A stretch of 64,000 bases of DNA from the NCBI GenBank assembly GCA_020633055.1, contig JACKEJ010000005.1, positions 806,001 to 870,000 on the forward strand. The letters are read 5' to 3'. The notes under the pieces were generated by a model, which had not been told where the DNA came from, made no database searches, and was given only the letters and a program-made list of their open reading frames with translations. Positions 43,574 to 51,776 of this stretch are shown in pieces. This stretch comes from Sandaracinaceae bacterium (GTDB lineage Bacteria; Myxococcota_A; Polyangia; Polyangiales; Houyiibacteriaceae). How positions within the stretch are numbered: position 1 is the first letter of the stretch; every line of letters begins with the position of its first letter. Made by a program: the position numbers and the translations under genes.

Positions 43574-44568
43574 GCTTGTCGTCCCCTCCGGAGAGCCGAT
43601 CGGAAAAGCGTGCGCCCCGCCTCGCCTCGCGGTTGTTGGCGGCGCCGACGTTGCACTTCTTCGTCGTGGGCTTCGTGGTCCTCGTATCCGAGCGCGCTTG
43701 GACGCGCGCGCACACGGAGCGACCAACCCTGCACGTCGTGGTACCGACCGGCCTCGGTCCCGCCGAGCGCGAGAAGCGCGTCGACGCCGCCGTGCTGATC
43801 AAAGAGGGCCTCGGCCTGGGTTGGGCGCGCACGGATCACGTCATTCGCACGCGGCTGATCACCAACCTGCGCTTCGCGCGTGGGGAGACGAGGCCGGGCG
43901 ACGAAGACGCGACGTCGCCCGCCGCACCTCGGGACGACGACGCAGCGCTGCTCGAGGAGGCGCTGCGGCTTGGAATGGAGCGCAGCGACCTGATCGTGCG
44001 ACGGCGCATCGTGAGCCGCGCCGAGCGGATGATGACCAGCGACGTGCGCCACGCCCCGGTCGACGACGGCACGCTGCTCGCGTTTCGCGACGCGCACCCC
44101 GAGCGCTTCCGTGCACCTGCGCGCTTCCGCTACGTGGACGTGTTCCTCAGCCAGCAGAGGCGTGGCGACACCCTGGACCACGCCGTGTCGGCGACGCAGG
44201 CGCAGCTGACGCGGTCGGGGTTGGCGCCCGAGCAGGCCGCCAGCCTGAGTGACCCGCTCTTGTACTCACCGGGGGACCGCTGGGTCAGCGCCGATGAGGT
44301 GGCGCGACGCCTCGGAGGCGATCTCGCGACCCAGCTCGAGGCGGCTCCGCTCCGACGCTGGGCGGGGCCCTTCCGCTCGTCGTTCGGTGTGCACTTCGTG
44401 TGGGTGCGCGAGCGGCGCGAGGCGGCGCTGCCATCACTCGAGGAAGCTCGCGCGCGCATCCTCGGCGCCTATCGCGACGACCGCCAGGCCGAGGCCATGC
44501 GCCGGCGCATGGCGGAGCTGCGAGCTCACTACGACATCACGGTGGAAGAACGCGAGGGGGCGCCGTGA
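43570..44568 (+). CDS. Membrane-anchored parvulin-type peptidyl-prolyl isomerase
   Basis: 332 residues from a GTG overlapping the DUF3604 stop. One N-terminal membrane segment (LHFFVVGFVVLVSERAW) puts the rest in the periplasm. The middle is SurA/PpiC-like: long helices (EALRLGMERSDLIVRRRIVS), then RFRAPARFRYVDVFLSQ and the parvulin end GPFRSSFGVHFVWVRERREA, where FG-x-H matches the active-site His region. It probably folds or matures its operon partners, the secreted DUF3604 protein or the extracytoplasmic part of the HupE-like protein. Its stop overlaps the next start by GTGA. Confidence 0.8.
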   Translation: MSLSSPPESRSEKRAPRLASRLLAAPTLHFFVVGFVVLVSERAWTRAHTERPTLHVVVPTGLGPAEREKRVDAAVLIKEGLGLGWARTDHVIRTRLITNLRFARGETRPGDEDATSPAAPRDDDAALLEEALRLGMERSDLIVRRRIVSRAERMMTSDVRHAPVDDGTLLAFRDAHPERFRAPARFRYVDVFLSQQRRGDTLDHAVSATQAQLTRSGLAPEQAASLSDPLLYSPGDRWVSADEVARRLGGDLATQLEAAPLRRWAGPFRSSFGVHFVWVRERREAALPSLEEARARILGAYRDDRQAEAMRRRMAELRAHYDITVEEREGAP

Positions 44569-45686
44569 GGCACGCGCCACGTTTCAGAGCAGCGAGGCAC
44601 GGTGGACGGCCTCGACGACGACTCGGCGTGCGCGCCTGCCTCGCGGCGTCGGCGATGTTGCCCCTGGTGCTTGGCGCGGCAGCGGCCTACGCGCACCCGT
44701 TGGCCCCCGCCGCGCTGATCCTGCGCGAGCTCCCGGGCGCGCCCGCCGGCACCCTCGAGGTCACGTGGCGCACGTCGCGCGTGCGGCCACGGGGCGAGCA
44801 GCTGAGCCCGCGGCTCCCTGAACGGTGCGTACCAGACCCAGAGAGCGAGCGTGAGCTGCCGCAGGAGAACGTGGTGGCGCGCACGTGGCGAACGCGCTGC
44901 GGCGAGGGACCGCTGGCGGGCCTCGCCAACCAGACCGTGTCCATCGACGGCCTGGAACGCACGGAGACCAACGTCTTCGTGGAGGTCCAGCTGCGCGACG
45001 GTCGCACCGTGAGCGCCCTGCTGCACGCGCAGTCGCCGTCGCTGCAGATCACCGAAGAGGTCAGCGAGGCGCACGCGACGGCGAACCCCGGGTTCGTCAC
45101 GCTGGGCGTCGGGCATCTCCTGAGCGGCGCCGATCACGTGCTCTTCGTCCTGGGCCTCGTGCTGCTCGTCAGCCGCTTGCGCGACCTGCTCTGGCTCGTC
45201 AGCGCGTTCACCGTGGGACACAGCGTGAGCCTCGCGCTCTCTGCCACGGGGGTACTGCAGCTGCCCAGCGCACCCGTGGAGGTCGTCATCGCCCTCAGCC
45301 TGTTGTGGCTCGCCCTGCGGGTGCTGGCCCGGCGGGCGGCGCTCGACGCAGCCCCCCCATCGGTTCGCCGCGCCGCGTTCGTGTGCGCGGCCTTCGGCCT
45401 ACTGCACGGCCTCGGCTTCGCGTCGGCCTTCGCCGAGTCGGGCGCCACGGGACGGTCGCTCCCCGCCGCGCTCCTCGGCTTCAACGTCGGGGTCGAGCTG
45501 GGTCAGCTGGCCATCGTCGTCCCTGCCGCGCTCGCGCTCGCGCTGCTGCGTCGGCACGACGACCGACACCACAGGGAAGCGCGCGTCATGTTCGTCGGTG
45601 CCTACGCGATCGGCTGCGTCAGCGCGTACTTCGTCCTCGAGCGCACGCCGAGCCTGCTCGCGGCGCTCCAGGGTCTCGCCACCTAG
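44565..45686 (+). CDS. HupE/UreJ family membrane protein
   Basis: 373 residues from a GTG overlapping the isomerase stop. Signal peptide CLAASAMLPLVLGAAAAYA, then HPLAPAALILRELPG and a periplasmic beta-rich domain of about 150 residues. The C-terminal half has about six TM helices with the family's His motifs: LGVGHLLSGADHVLFVLGLV, FTVGHSVSLALSATG, LLHGLGFASAFAESG and GFNVGVELGQLA. HupE/UreJ proteins are thought to move Ni2+ or Co2+; no hydrogenase or urease is near, so the metal may serve the DUF3604 enzyme. That link is inference. Confidence 0.87.
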   Translation: MRHAPRFRAARHGGRPRRRLGVRACLAASAMLPLVLGAAAAYAHPLAPAALILRELPGAPAGTLEVTWRTSRVRPRGEQLSPRLPERCVPDPESERELPQENVVARTWRTRCGEGPLAGLANQTVSIDGLERTETNVFVEVQLRDGRTVSALLHAQSPSLQITEEVSEAHATANPGFVTLGVGHLLSGADHVLFVLGLVLLVSRLRDLLWLVSAFTVGHSVSLALSATGVLQLPSAPVEVVIALSLLWLALRVLARRAALDAAPPSVRRAAFVCAAFGLLHGLGFASAFAESGATGRSLPAALLGFNVGVELGQLAIVVPAALALALLRRHDDRHHREARVMFVGAYAIGCVSAYFVLERTPSLLAALQGLAT

Positions 45687-45694
45687 CCGCTCGG

Positions 45695-48109
45695 TCAGAG
45701 CGCGATGCTGCCGGGGCCGCTCTCGCCCTGCTCGCCCAGCGCCCCGGTCGGAGACACCAGACCAGGCGTGCTCGCGTCCTCGAAGACCGCGTCGAACACC
45801 TCCGACATGTCCTCGGCGAAGATGAACTCGAGCTCGTTGCGCGCGGCCTCGGGCACGTCCTCCACGTCCGGCTCGTTGGCCTTGGGGAGCACGACCCGTG
45901 TCATGCCCGCCCGGTGCGCCGCGAGCACCTTGGACTTGATGCCGCCCACGGGCAGCACGCGTCCACGCAGCGTGGCTTCACCGGTCATGGCCGTATCGGT
46001 GCGCACCGTCTTGCCCGTGAGCAGCGACGCCAGCGCGCTGAACATGGTCACGCCCGCGGAGGGGCCGTCCTTGGGCACGGCGCCCGCCGGCACATGGATG
46101 TGCAGGTCGTGGTCCTCGAGGAACGTGGGGTTGACCCCGTAGCGCTCCGCGTTGGCCCGCAGGTAGGCGAGCGCGGCGCGGGCCGACTCGTTCATGACCT
46201 CACCCAGCTGCCCGGTGATCTCGACCTTGCCCTTGCCGGGCATGGACGTGGTCTCGACGTAGAGCAGGTCGCCGCCGACCGGGGTCCACGCGAGCCCTGC
46301 CGCGACGCCGGGCACGCCCAGACGCTCGGCCTTCTCGCGGTGCATCTTCTTGCGGCCCAGGATCTCGAGCAGGTCGTCGACCCCGATGTGGCGCGCGGGG
46401 ATGCTGCGCTCCTCCTCGCCATCGCCCTCACCTTCTGGCGCCACGCCACGCGCGACCTCCAGGGCGACCGCGCGGCACAGCTTGGCGATGCGCTGCGTCA
46501 GCTGACGCACGCCCGCTTCCCGCGTGTAGCCCTCGATGACCAGACGCAGCGCGTCGTCGTCGAGCGTGATGCTCTCCTCCTCGAGCCCGTGCCGCTCCAG
46601 CTGCTTCGGCAGCAGGTGCTTGCGCGCGATCTCCACCTTCTCGTCGGTGGTGTAGCCGCTCAGCTCGATGATCTCGAGGCGGTCCAGCATGGGCGGGGAC
46701 AGCTTGGAGAGGTCGTTGGCCGTCGCGATGAAGAGCACCTCGCTCAGGTCGAACTCGAGCTCCAGGTAGTGGTCCGTGAACGTGACGTTCTGCTCGGGAT
46801 CGAGCACCTCGAGCAGCGCCGCCTCGGGATCGCCCTGGAAGCCGCGGCCCATCTTGTCGACCTCGTCCAACACGATGACGGGGTTCTTGACGCCTGCCTT
46901 TCGCATGGCGTTGACGATGCGCCCGGGAAGCGCGCCGACGTAGGTGCGGCGATGTCCGCGCACCTCGGCCTCGTCACGCACTCCGCCGAGGGCGACGCGC
47001 TCGAGGGGGCGCCCCGTCGCGTCCGCCACGGACTGCGCGAGCGACGTCTTGCCCACGCCCGGAGGGCCCGCGAGGCACAGGATGGTGCCGCGCGCGTCCG
47101 GCGCGAGCTTGAGCACGGCCATGTGCTCGAGGATGCGCTTCTTGACCTCCTCGAGGCCGAAGTGGTCCGCCTCGAGCACGGCCGACACGTCGTCGATGCT
47201 CGGGTGCGTGTCCACGCGCTCGGTCCACGGCAGGTCGCCGATCAGCTCGAGGTAGCGGCGGATGACGGACGCCTCGGCCTGCTGCGCCGGGAGCGACGAC
47301 AGGCGGTTGAGCTCGCGGTCCACCACGCGCTGCACGTGCGGCGGGAACTCCTTGGCCTCGAGCTTCGCACGCAGCTGTTCGAGCTCGTCGTCCTCGTCCT
47401 CGCCGAGCTCCTTCTGGATGGCGCGCAGCTGCTGCCGCAGCATGGCCTCCTTCTGGCTCTCGTGGATGGACTTACGCACCTCGCCGTCGATCTTCGAGCG
47501 CAGCTCGGCGCCGGCGCGGACCTTCTGCACGAGGCTCGCCACGAGGCGCAGGCGGGTCGCGACGTCGAGCGTGTGCAGCACCTCGGCGCGCTCGTCGTCG
47601 GAGATCTCCAGCCACGCGCCCGCCAAGTCGGCCACCCGACCCGGGTCGTTCGTGCTGTTGAGCGACTGGTGCAGCGCCTTGTCCTTGGGCACCAACTCCA
47701 ACAAGAGGTTGCGCAGGCTCTCCGCCAGGTGCGGCACCTCTTCGTCGTCGATGCCGAGGTCGCTCACCAGACGGACCTCCGCCTCGTGGTACGGCGCGGT
47801 GGTCACGACGCGCTCGAAGCGCACGCGCTCGAGGCCCTCGACGACCATGAGCATGCCGCGCTTGCCGCGGTCCGAGATCTTCCGGACCTGGGCGCGCACC
47901 CCGATGGGACGCAGATCCGCGATGCCGGGCACGCTGACCGAGCGGTCGTGCTGCGCGCCGAGCACCAGCAGGTCACCCTCTTCGAGGGCCCGGGCGAGGG
48001 CCACGGAGCGCTCACGTCCCACGGGAAACGTGCTGACGCGGCCCGGGAGGGGGACGCCCAAGCGCAGCGGCAAGAGCGGGAGGATCTCGGTGGGGCGGGG
48101 GTCGATCAT
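45695..48109 (-). CDS. lon: ATP-dependent protease Lon
   Basis: AAA+ serine protease degrading misfolded and regulatory proteins, 804 residues, full length. N-terminal substrate domain (LPLLPLRLGVPLPGRVSTF), Walker A GPPGVGKTSLAQ, Walker B NPVIVLDEVDKMG, sensor region FIATAND, and the protease domain GLAWTPVGGDLLYVE with the catalytic Ser in PKDGPSAGV and Lys in GGIKSKVLAAHRAG. Start ATG 48109. Myxobacteria commonly carry two Lon proteins; whether this is the housekeeping or developmental copy cannot be told here. A 1117-aa open frame on the opposite strand is a shadow. Confidence 0.97.
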   Translation of the reverse strand: MIDPRPTEILPLLPLRLGVPLPGRVSTFPVGRERSVALARALEEGDLLVLGAQHDRSVSVPGIADLRPIGVRAQVRKISDRGKRGMLMVVEGLERVRFERVVTTAPYHEAEVRLVSDLGIDDEEVPHLAESLRNLLLELVPKDKALHQSLNSTNDPGRVADLAGAWLEISDDERAEVLHTLDVATRLRLVASLVQKVRAGAELRSKIDGEVRKSIHESQKEAMLRQQLRAIQKELGEDEDDELEQLRAKLEAKEFPPHVQRVVDRELNRLSSLPAQQAEASVIRRYLELIGDLPWTERVDTHPSIDDVSAVLEADHFGLEEVKKRILEHMAVLKLAPDARGTILCLAGPPGVGKTSLAQSVADATGRPLERVALGGVRDEAEVRGHRRTYVGALPGRIVNAMRKAGVKNPVIVLDEVDKMGRGFQGDPEAALLEVLDPEQNVTFTDHYLELEFDLSEVLFIATANDLSKLSPPMLDRLEIIELSGYTTDEKVEIARKHLLPKQLERHGLEEESITLDDDALRLVIEGYTREAGVRQLTQRIAKLCRAVALEVARGVAPEGEGDGEEERSIPARHIGVDDLLEILGRKKMHREKAERLGVPGVAAGLAWTPVGGDLLYVETTSMPGKGKVEITGQLGEVMNESARAALAYLRANAERYGVNPTFLEDHDLHIHVPAGAVPKDGPSAGVTMFSALASLLTGKTVRTDTAMTGEATLRGRVLPVGGIKSKVLAAHRAGMTRVVLPKANEPDVEDVPEAARNELEFIFAEDMSEVFDAVFEDASTPGLVSPTGALGEQGESGPGSIAL

Positions 48110-48153
48110 CGACCGAACGTAAGAACGGGATCCTGGCCGTCAACCGTGGCCGC

Positions 48154-49554
48154 TCAACTGTCCCGGGCGGTGACCTTTCCGATGGGCGAGAGCGCCGCAA
48201 GCAGCGCGAGCCCGGCGGCGAGCCCGAACGCGCCCTGATACGCTGTGGGCACGAGGTCGCCACCGAGGGCCTCGAGCGCACCCAGCATCAAGGCCATGCC
48301 ACCCGCGTTGGCCAAGGCCGTCGTGAGCCCGAGCGCCGCCGAGGAGGCGCCCAGGTCACGCGCCGCGCTGTCTGCCGTGACGGCCGCAGCGGTGGCGGTG
48401 GACACGAGCGCGAGCCCCCCACCCTGCGCGACGAGCGCGATGGCGAACGGGAGATACGGCATGCGCGGGTCCAAGAAGGCGTAGTAGCCGCACGCCAGCG
48501 CCACGAGGAACGCGCCTGTCTGGACCGGGCCGGACACGCCCGTGCGCCGGATGAGCATGCCCGCCAGGGGGCCCACCACGCCCATGGCGATAGGCCGCGG
48601 CAGGAGCGCGGCGGCGACCACCCCGGGCGACCAGTCCCCAATGCGCGTCAGCAGGACAGGCATGATCAGGAAGCTGCCCATGTAGACGGCCTGTACGGTG
48701 GAGCGCACCAGCAGCGCGCGACGCGTCACACGGCGCTCGAACAGACGCGGCGGCAGCACCGGCTCTTCGGCGCGCAGCTCGACGCGCCAGAACAGCGGGA
48801 GCAGCACCAACGCGAGCGCGAGCACGATCAGCGAGCGGACGGAGCCAAAGCCCCAGTGCGGCGCCTGGACCATCCACGTCAGGGCGGCCAGCGCGGCCAG
48901 CGCACCCACCACGGCCCCCTGCGCATCGAAGGGCCTCGGCGTCTCGTCGGAGGGCACATCGGCCGGCAGGACGGTCAGCGCCAGGAGCAGCGCCACGGCC
49001 GCGATGGGGAGCTGTGCGAAGAAGAGCACGCGCCACGACGCGTACTCGATCGCGACGCCCCCCAGCAGGATGCCGAGCGTGGGACTGAAAGCCATGGTGC
49101 TGGTCCAGTAGCCGAGCGGCACGCTCTGCTCCTCGGGCGACCAGGCCGACGCGGCGATGGCGAGGCCGCTGGGCAAGACCAGCGCCGTCCCCACGCCTGT
49201 GACGACCCGCGCCGTGATCAGCCACGGCAGCGTGGGGGCCAGCCCCGACGCCAGCATGCCCAGCGTGGCGATGACGAGCCCGAGCAGCCACACCCGCTTG
49301 CGCCCCGTCCGGTCCGCCAGGCGCCCAGCCGCCGGTGTGACCACGGCGCTCACGACCATCGGCGCCAATGTGACCCACGCCACATCGCCGATGCTCACGT
49401 CGAGGTCGAGGGCGATGGGCGCCAACGCGATGGTCAGGATCGTGAGCGTCAGGTTGGTGCTGAACGCCGCCAGCAGCACCACCGCCAGCACGGCCCGGCG
49501 CGACCACTCCCGCGGCGCGGTCAGCGCGTCACCCGTGGCAGCGTCGTCTGGCAC
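48154..49554 (-). CDS. MFS transporter, DHA2 (EmrB/QacA-like) drug exporter
   Basis: Inner-membrane proton antiporter of 466 residues with about 14 hydrophobic segments. AFSTNLTLTILTIALAPIAL opens TM1, motif A is GRLADRTGRKRVWLLG, and motif C-like GYWTSTMAFSPTLGILLGG is in TM5, which marks exporters. 14-TM members pump hydrophobic drugs, dyes or natural products. Start is a GTG at 49554. It lies 32 bases downstream of the GST gene on the same strand, so it may be controlled with it. Confidence 0.88.
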   Translation of the reverse strand: MPDDAATGDALTAPREWSRRAVLAVVLLAAFSTNLTLTILTIALAPIALDLDVSIGDVAWVTLAPMVVSAVVTPAAGRLADRTGRKRVWLLGLVIATLGMLASGLAPTLPWLITARVVTGVGTALVLPSGLAIAASAWSPEEQSVPLGYWTSTMAFSPTLGILLGGVAIEYASWRVLFFAQLPIAAVALLLALTVLPADVPSDETPRPFDAQGAVVGALAALAALTWMVQAPHWGFGSVRSLIVLALALVLLPLFWRVELRAEEPVLPPRLFERRVTRRALLVRSTVQAVYMGSFLIMPVLLTRIGDWSPGVVAAALLPRPIAMGVVGPLAGMLIRRTGVSGPVQTGAFLVALACGYYAFLDPRMPYLPFAIALVAQGGGLALVSTATAAAVTADSAARDLGASSAALGLTTALANAGGMALMLGALEALGGDLVPTAYQGAFGLAAGLALLAALSPIGKVTARDS

Positions 49555-49586
49555 GCACGCAGCGTGGCTGCGCGCGCCCGCGGCGT

Positions 49587-50306
49587 CTACCCGAAGTAGT
49601 GCGCCGCCATCCGCTCACCGTAGCGGACCAGGTTCTCGTGGCTGAGCGCGGCGTCCTTGAGCGGGCTCGGCAGGGGAGCATCCACGATGGACGTGACCCA
49701 CGCGTACACGGTCGCGTCCACGCTGCTCGGTCTGTCCCCCATGAAGAAGGGTTTGTCGCCGAGGAAGCTTCCGAGCGAGCGGAGGTCGCCGGCTCCGAGC
49801 GCGTAGATCTCCTCGCGCGCGTGACGCCCGAGCCCCTGGCCGTGCATGGCCTTGAAAGCCTGCTTGCGCAGCTGGGCCGCGACGGGCCGCCGCACCAACG
49901 ACGGAATCGCCTTGAAATAAGCGTCGCGCAGGACGGGCCAGTTGTGCTCCTCCATCCAGCGCGCATAGAACAGCACGAAGTACAGGTGCTCCTCGCACAG
50001 CTTCACGAACGCGTCGGCGACGGCGCGCTCTGCGTCGCTCAGCCCCTCGTCGAAGTCGATGCCGAACGTGTCCTGCAGGTAGAGCTTGATGAACGTGGAG
50101 TCCGCGATGAGCTTCCCGCGGTGTCGCAGCACGGGCAGCTTCCCCTTGGGGGCCTTGCGCGGATCGGTCCACGTCTCGACCACGTAGGGTTGCCCAGAGG
50201 CGGCGAGCAGCGCCTCGGCCTTGATGCAGAAGGGGCTCCCGTTGCGCAGGCCGAAGACGGGCTCGTACTGGAGGAGGGTCAACGTCTCGCTCGATGGGTT
50301 CGTCAT
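49587..50306 (-). CDS. Glutathione S-transferase family protein (metaxin/Faxc-like)
   Basis: 239 residues from the ATG at 50306. N-terminal thioredoxin-fold domain with SPFCIKAEALLAASGQPYV and GKLPVLRHRGKLIADST, then an all-helical domain whose LGSFLGDKPFFMGDRPSSVD is typical of the Faxc/metaxin-like GST group. The Cys in SPFC could be the catalytic residue, but many members of this group have no known activity. It is divergent from a WYL-domain regulator, with a perfect palindrome between them, so expression is probably under that regulator. Confidence 0.88.
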   Translation of the reverse strand: MTNPSSETLTLLQYEPVFGLRNGSPFCIKAEALLAASGQPYVVETWTDPRKAPKGKLPVLRHRGKLIADSTFIKLYLQDTFGIDFDEGLSDAERAVADAFVKLCEEHLYFVLFYARWMEEHNWPVLRDAYFKAIPSLVRRPVAAQLRKQAFKAMHGQGLGRHAREEIYALGAGDLRSLGSFLGDKPFFMGDRPSSVDATVYAWVTSIVDAPLPSPLKDAALSHENLVRYGERMAAHYFG

Positions 50307-50327
50307 GCTGCGGGGTATACTGACAGA

Positions 50328-50350
50328 TTCCTGACAGAGGCTGTCAGGAA
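50328..50350. promoter_or_regulatory. Palindromic operator between GST and WYL-regulator genes
   Basis: A perfect 10-bp inverted repeat, TTCCTGACAG at 50328-50337 and CTGTCAGGAA at 50341-50350, is separated by AGG. A third CTGACAG starts at 50320, giving direct repeats 11 bases apart. The site lies 22 bases before the GST start and 43 bases before the regulator start. This is the expected kind of site for a dimeric DeoR/YafY-type WYL regulator controlling itself and the divergent gene. Confidence 0.7.
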
Positions 50351-50392
50351 CGGCACTGCACAGTCCAGGGAGTCCGCGAGACGGGAACATCC

Positions 50393-51148
50393 ATGAGAGC
50401 CCAACGCCTGAACGAGATCATCCGCCAGCTGCGCCGCGCGCGAGCACCCCTCACGGCGGACACCCTGGCGGCGCGCTTCGAGGTCACGCCGCGCACCATC
50501 TACCGCGACGTGGCTGCGCTGATCGGGAGCGGGGTGCCCATCCGCGGCGAGGCGGGGGTGGGCTACGTGCTGGGCGAGGGCTACGACCTGCCGCCGCTCA
50601 TGTTCGACGCGCGCGAGCTGGAGGCGCTGATGCTGGGCGCGCGCATGGTGGCCGCCAAGGCCGACGCGGCGACGGCTCGGGACGCGGAGAGCGCCATCGC
50701 GAAGATCGTCGAGGTGCTCCCCAAGGAGCGCCGCGCGCTGCTGCTGGACTCGCCGCTCTTCGCGCACAGCTTCCGCCCCAAGGTGGAGGACCGGGTGGAC
50801 CTGGTGCCGCTGCGGGACGCGCTGCGCGACCAGCGCAAGGTGCACCTGAACTACCGTGACGTGAACGGGACGGCCACGGAGCGCACCGTGTGGCCCGTGT
50901 CGCTGGGCTACTTCGAGGGGAGCCGTGCGCTGGTGGCCTGGTGCGAGCTGCGCTCGGACTTCCGGGTGTTCCGGACGGACCGTATGGACACGCTCACGGC
51001 GCTCCCCGATCCGCTCCCGCGCCCCCGGCGCGTGCTGCTGCATGCGTTCCGCGAGCAGCAGGCCGAAGAAGAGCGCGCGGCGCGCGAGGGCTGTGGCCCG
51101 CGCCACCCCGAGTCCGGTGCGGACCATCCGGGCGCCCTGCGGCGCTAG
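50393..51148 (+). CDS. WYL-domain helix-turn-helix regulator (YafY-like)
   Basis: 251 residues. N-terminal winged helix (RLNEIIRQLRRARAPLTADT, then LAARFEVTPRTIYRDVAALI), a linker with GYVLGEGYDLPPLMFDARE, and the WYL ligand-sensing domain (HLNYRDVNGTATERTVWPVS, then FRVFRTDRMDTL). Such proteins often respond to small molecules or nucleic acid ligands and frequently repress a divergent GST-like or glyoxalase-like gene. The start ATG 50393 has GGGAA nearby. The C-terminal 40 residues are basic and low in conservation. Confidence 0.9.
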   Translation: MRAQRLNEIIRQLRRARAPLTADTLAARFEVTPRTIYRDVAALIGSGVPIRGEAGVGYVLGEGYDLPPLMFDARELEALMLGARMVAAKADAATARDAESAIAKIVEVLPKERRALLLDSPLFAHSFRPKVEDRVDLVPLRDALRDQRKVHLNYRDVNGTATERTVWPVSLGYFEGSRALVAWCELRSDFRVFRTDRMDTLTALPDPLPRPRRVLLHAFREQQAEEERAAREGCGPRHPESGADHPGALRR

Positions 51149-51234
51149 AGCGAACGAGCCAGGGCTTCTGCCGATCCCGGGTTGCGCTCGCGCTCGGCCT
51201 TTCGGACGCGGCCCGGGTGCGGCATCCTTCTCCC

Positions 51235-51696
51235 ATGGCGAGAGAACGTACGGTCCGCGACGTCATGACCCGGGACGTCACGACACTGGCTGCCGACGAG
51301 AGTCTGGCGTTGGCGGACGAGGTCATGCGCCTCAAGCGCATCCGGCACATCCCCGTGGTGCGCGGCAAGCGGCTGCTGGGGCTCATCTCCCACCGCGACC
51401 TGCTGCAGGCGCAGGCGCGGCTCTTGCTGGCCACCAAGCAGGCCACGGAAGATGAGGTCTACGTGTCGGTCGCGGCGGAGGACATCATGACCAAGGACGT
51501 GGTCACGGTGCACCCCGACATGCGCATCCTCGAGGCCTCGGACCTGCTGCTGGACCAGCCGTTCGGGTGCTTGCCGGTGGTGGAGAACGACGGCCTCGTC
51601 GGGATCGTGACCGAAGCCGACCTGCTCCGCTGGGCCGTGCGTCAGCTGCGCGAGCAGAGCTCCCGCGAAACGGACCGGCCCGATCCAATGGATTGA
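51235..51696 (+). CDS. Two-CBS-domain protein
   Basis: Cytoplasmic protein of 153 residues consisting of a Bateman pair. CBS1 about 5-65 (VRDVMTRDVTTLAADESLAL, then HIPVVRGKRLLGLISHRDLL); CBS2 about 80-140 (VAAEDIMTKDVVTVHPDMRI, then CLPVVENDGLVGIVTEADLL). Such stand-alone pairs bind adenine nucleotides and act as energy sensors for partner proteins. No partner is apparent here. It follows the WYL regulator by 86 bases. A long open frame that reads in from 50890 overlaps that gene and is not the real start. Confidence 0.9.
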   Translation: MARERTVRDVMTRDVTTLAADESLALADEVMRLKRIRHIPVVRGKRLLGLISHRDLLQAQARLLLATKQATEDEVYVSVAAEDIMTKDVVTVHPDMRILEASDLLLDQPFGCLPVVENDGLVGIVTEADLLRWAVRQLREQSSRETDRPDPMD

Positions 51697-51776
51697 CGCG
51701 GGGCGTGCCGCAGACCGCAGGGCGACGCGGAGGGCATGGCGCGAACCGCTGGCGAGCGCGCAACCCGCCGAGCTCG

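Noticed and set aside
44885..48238. 1117-residue plus-strand open frame
   Set aside because: It runs antisense to lon and overlaps the HupE gene in another frame; composition is that of a shadow.
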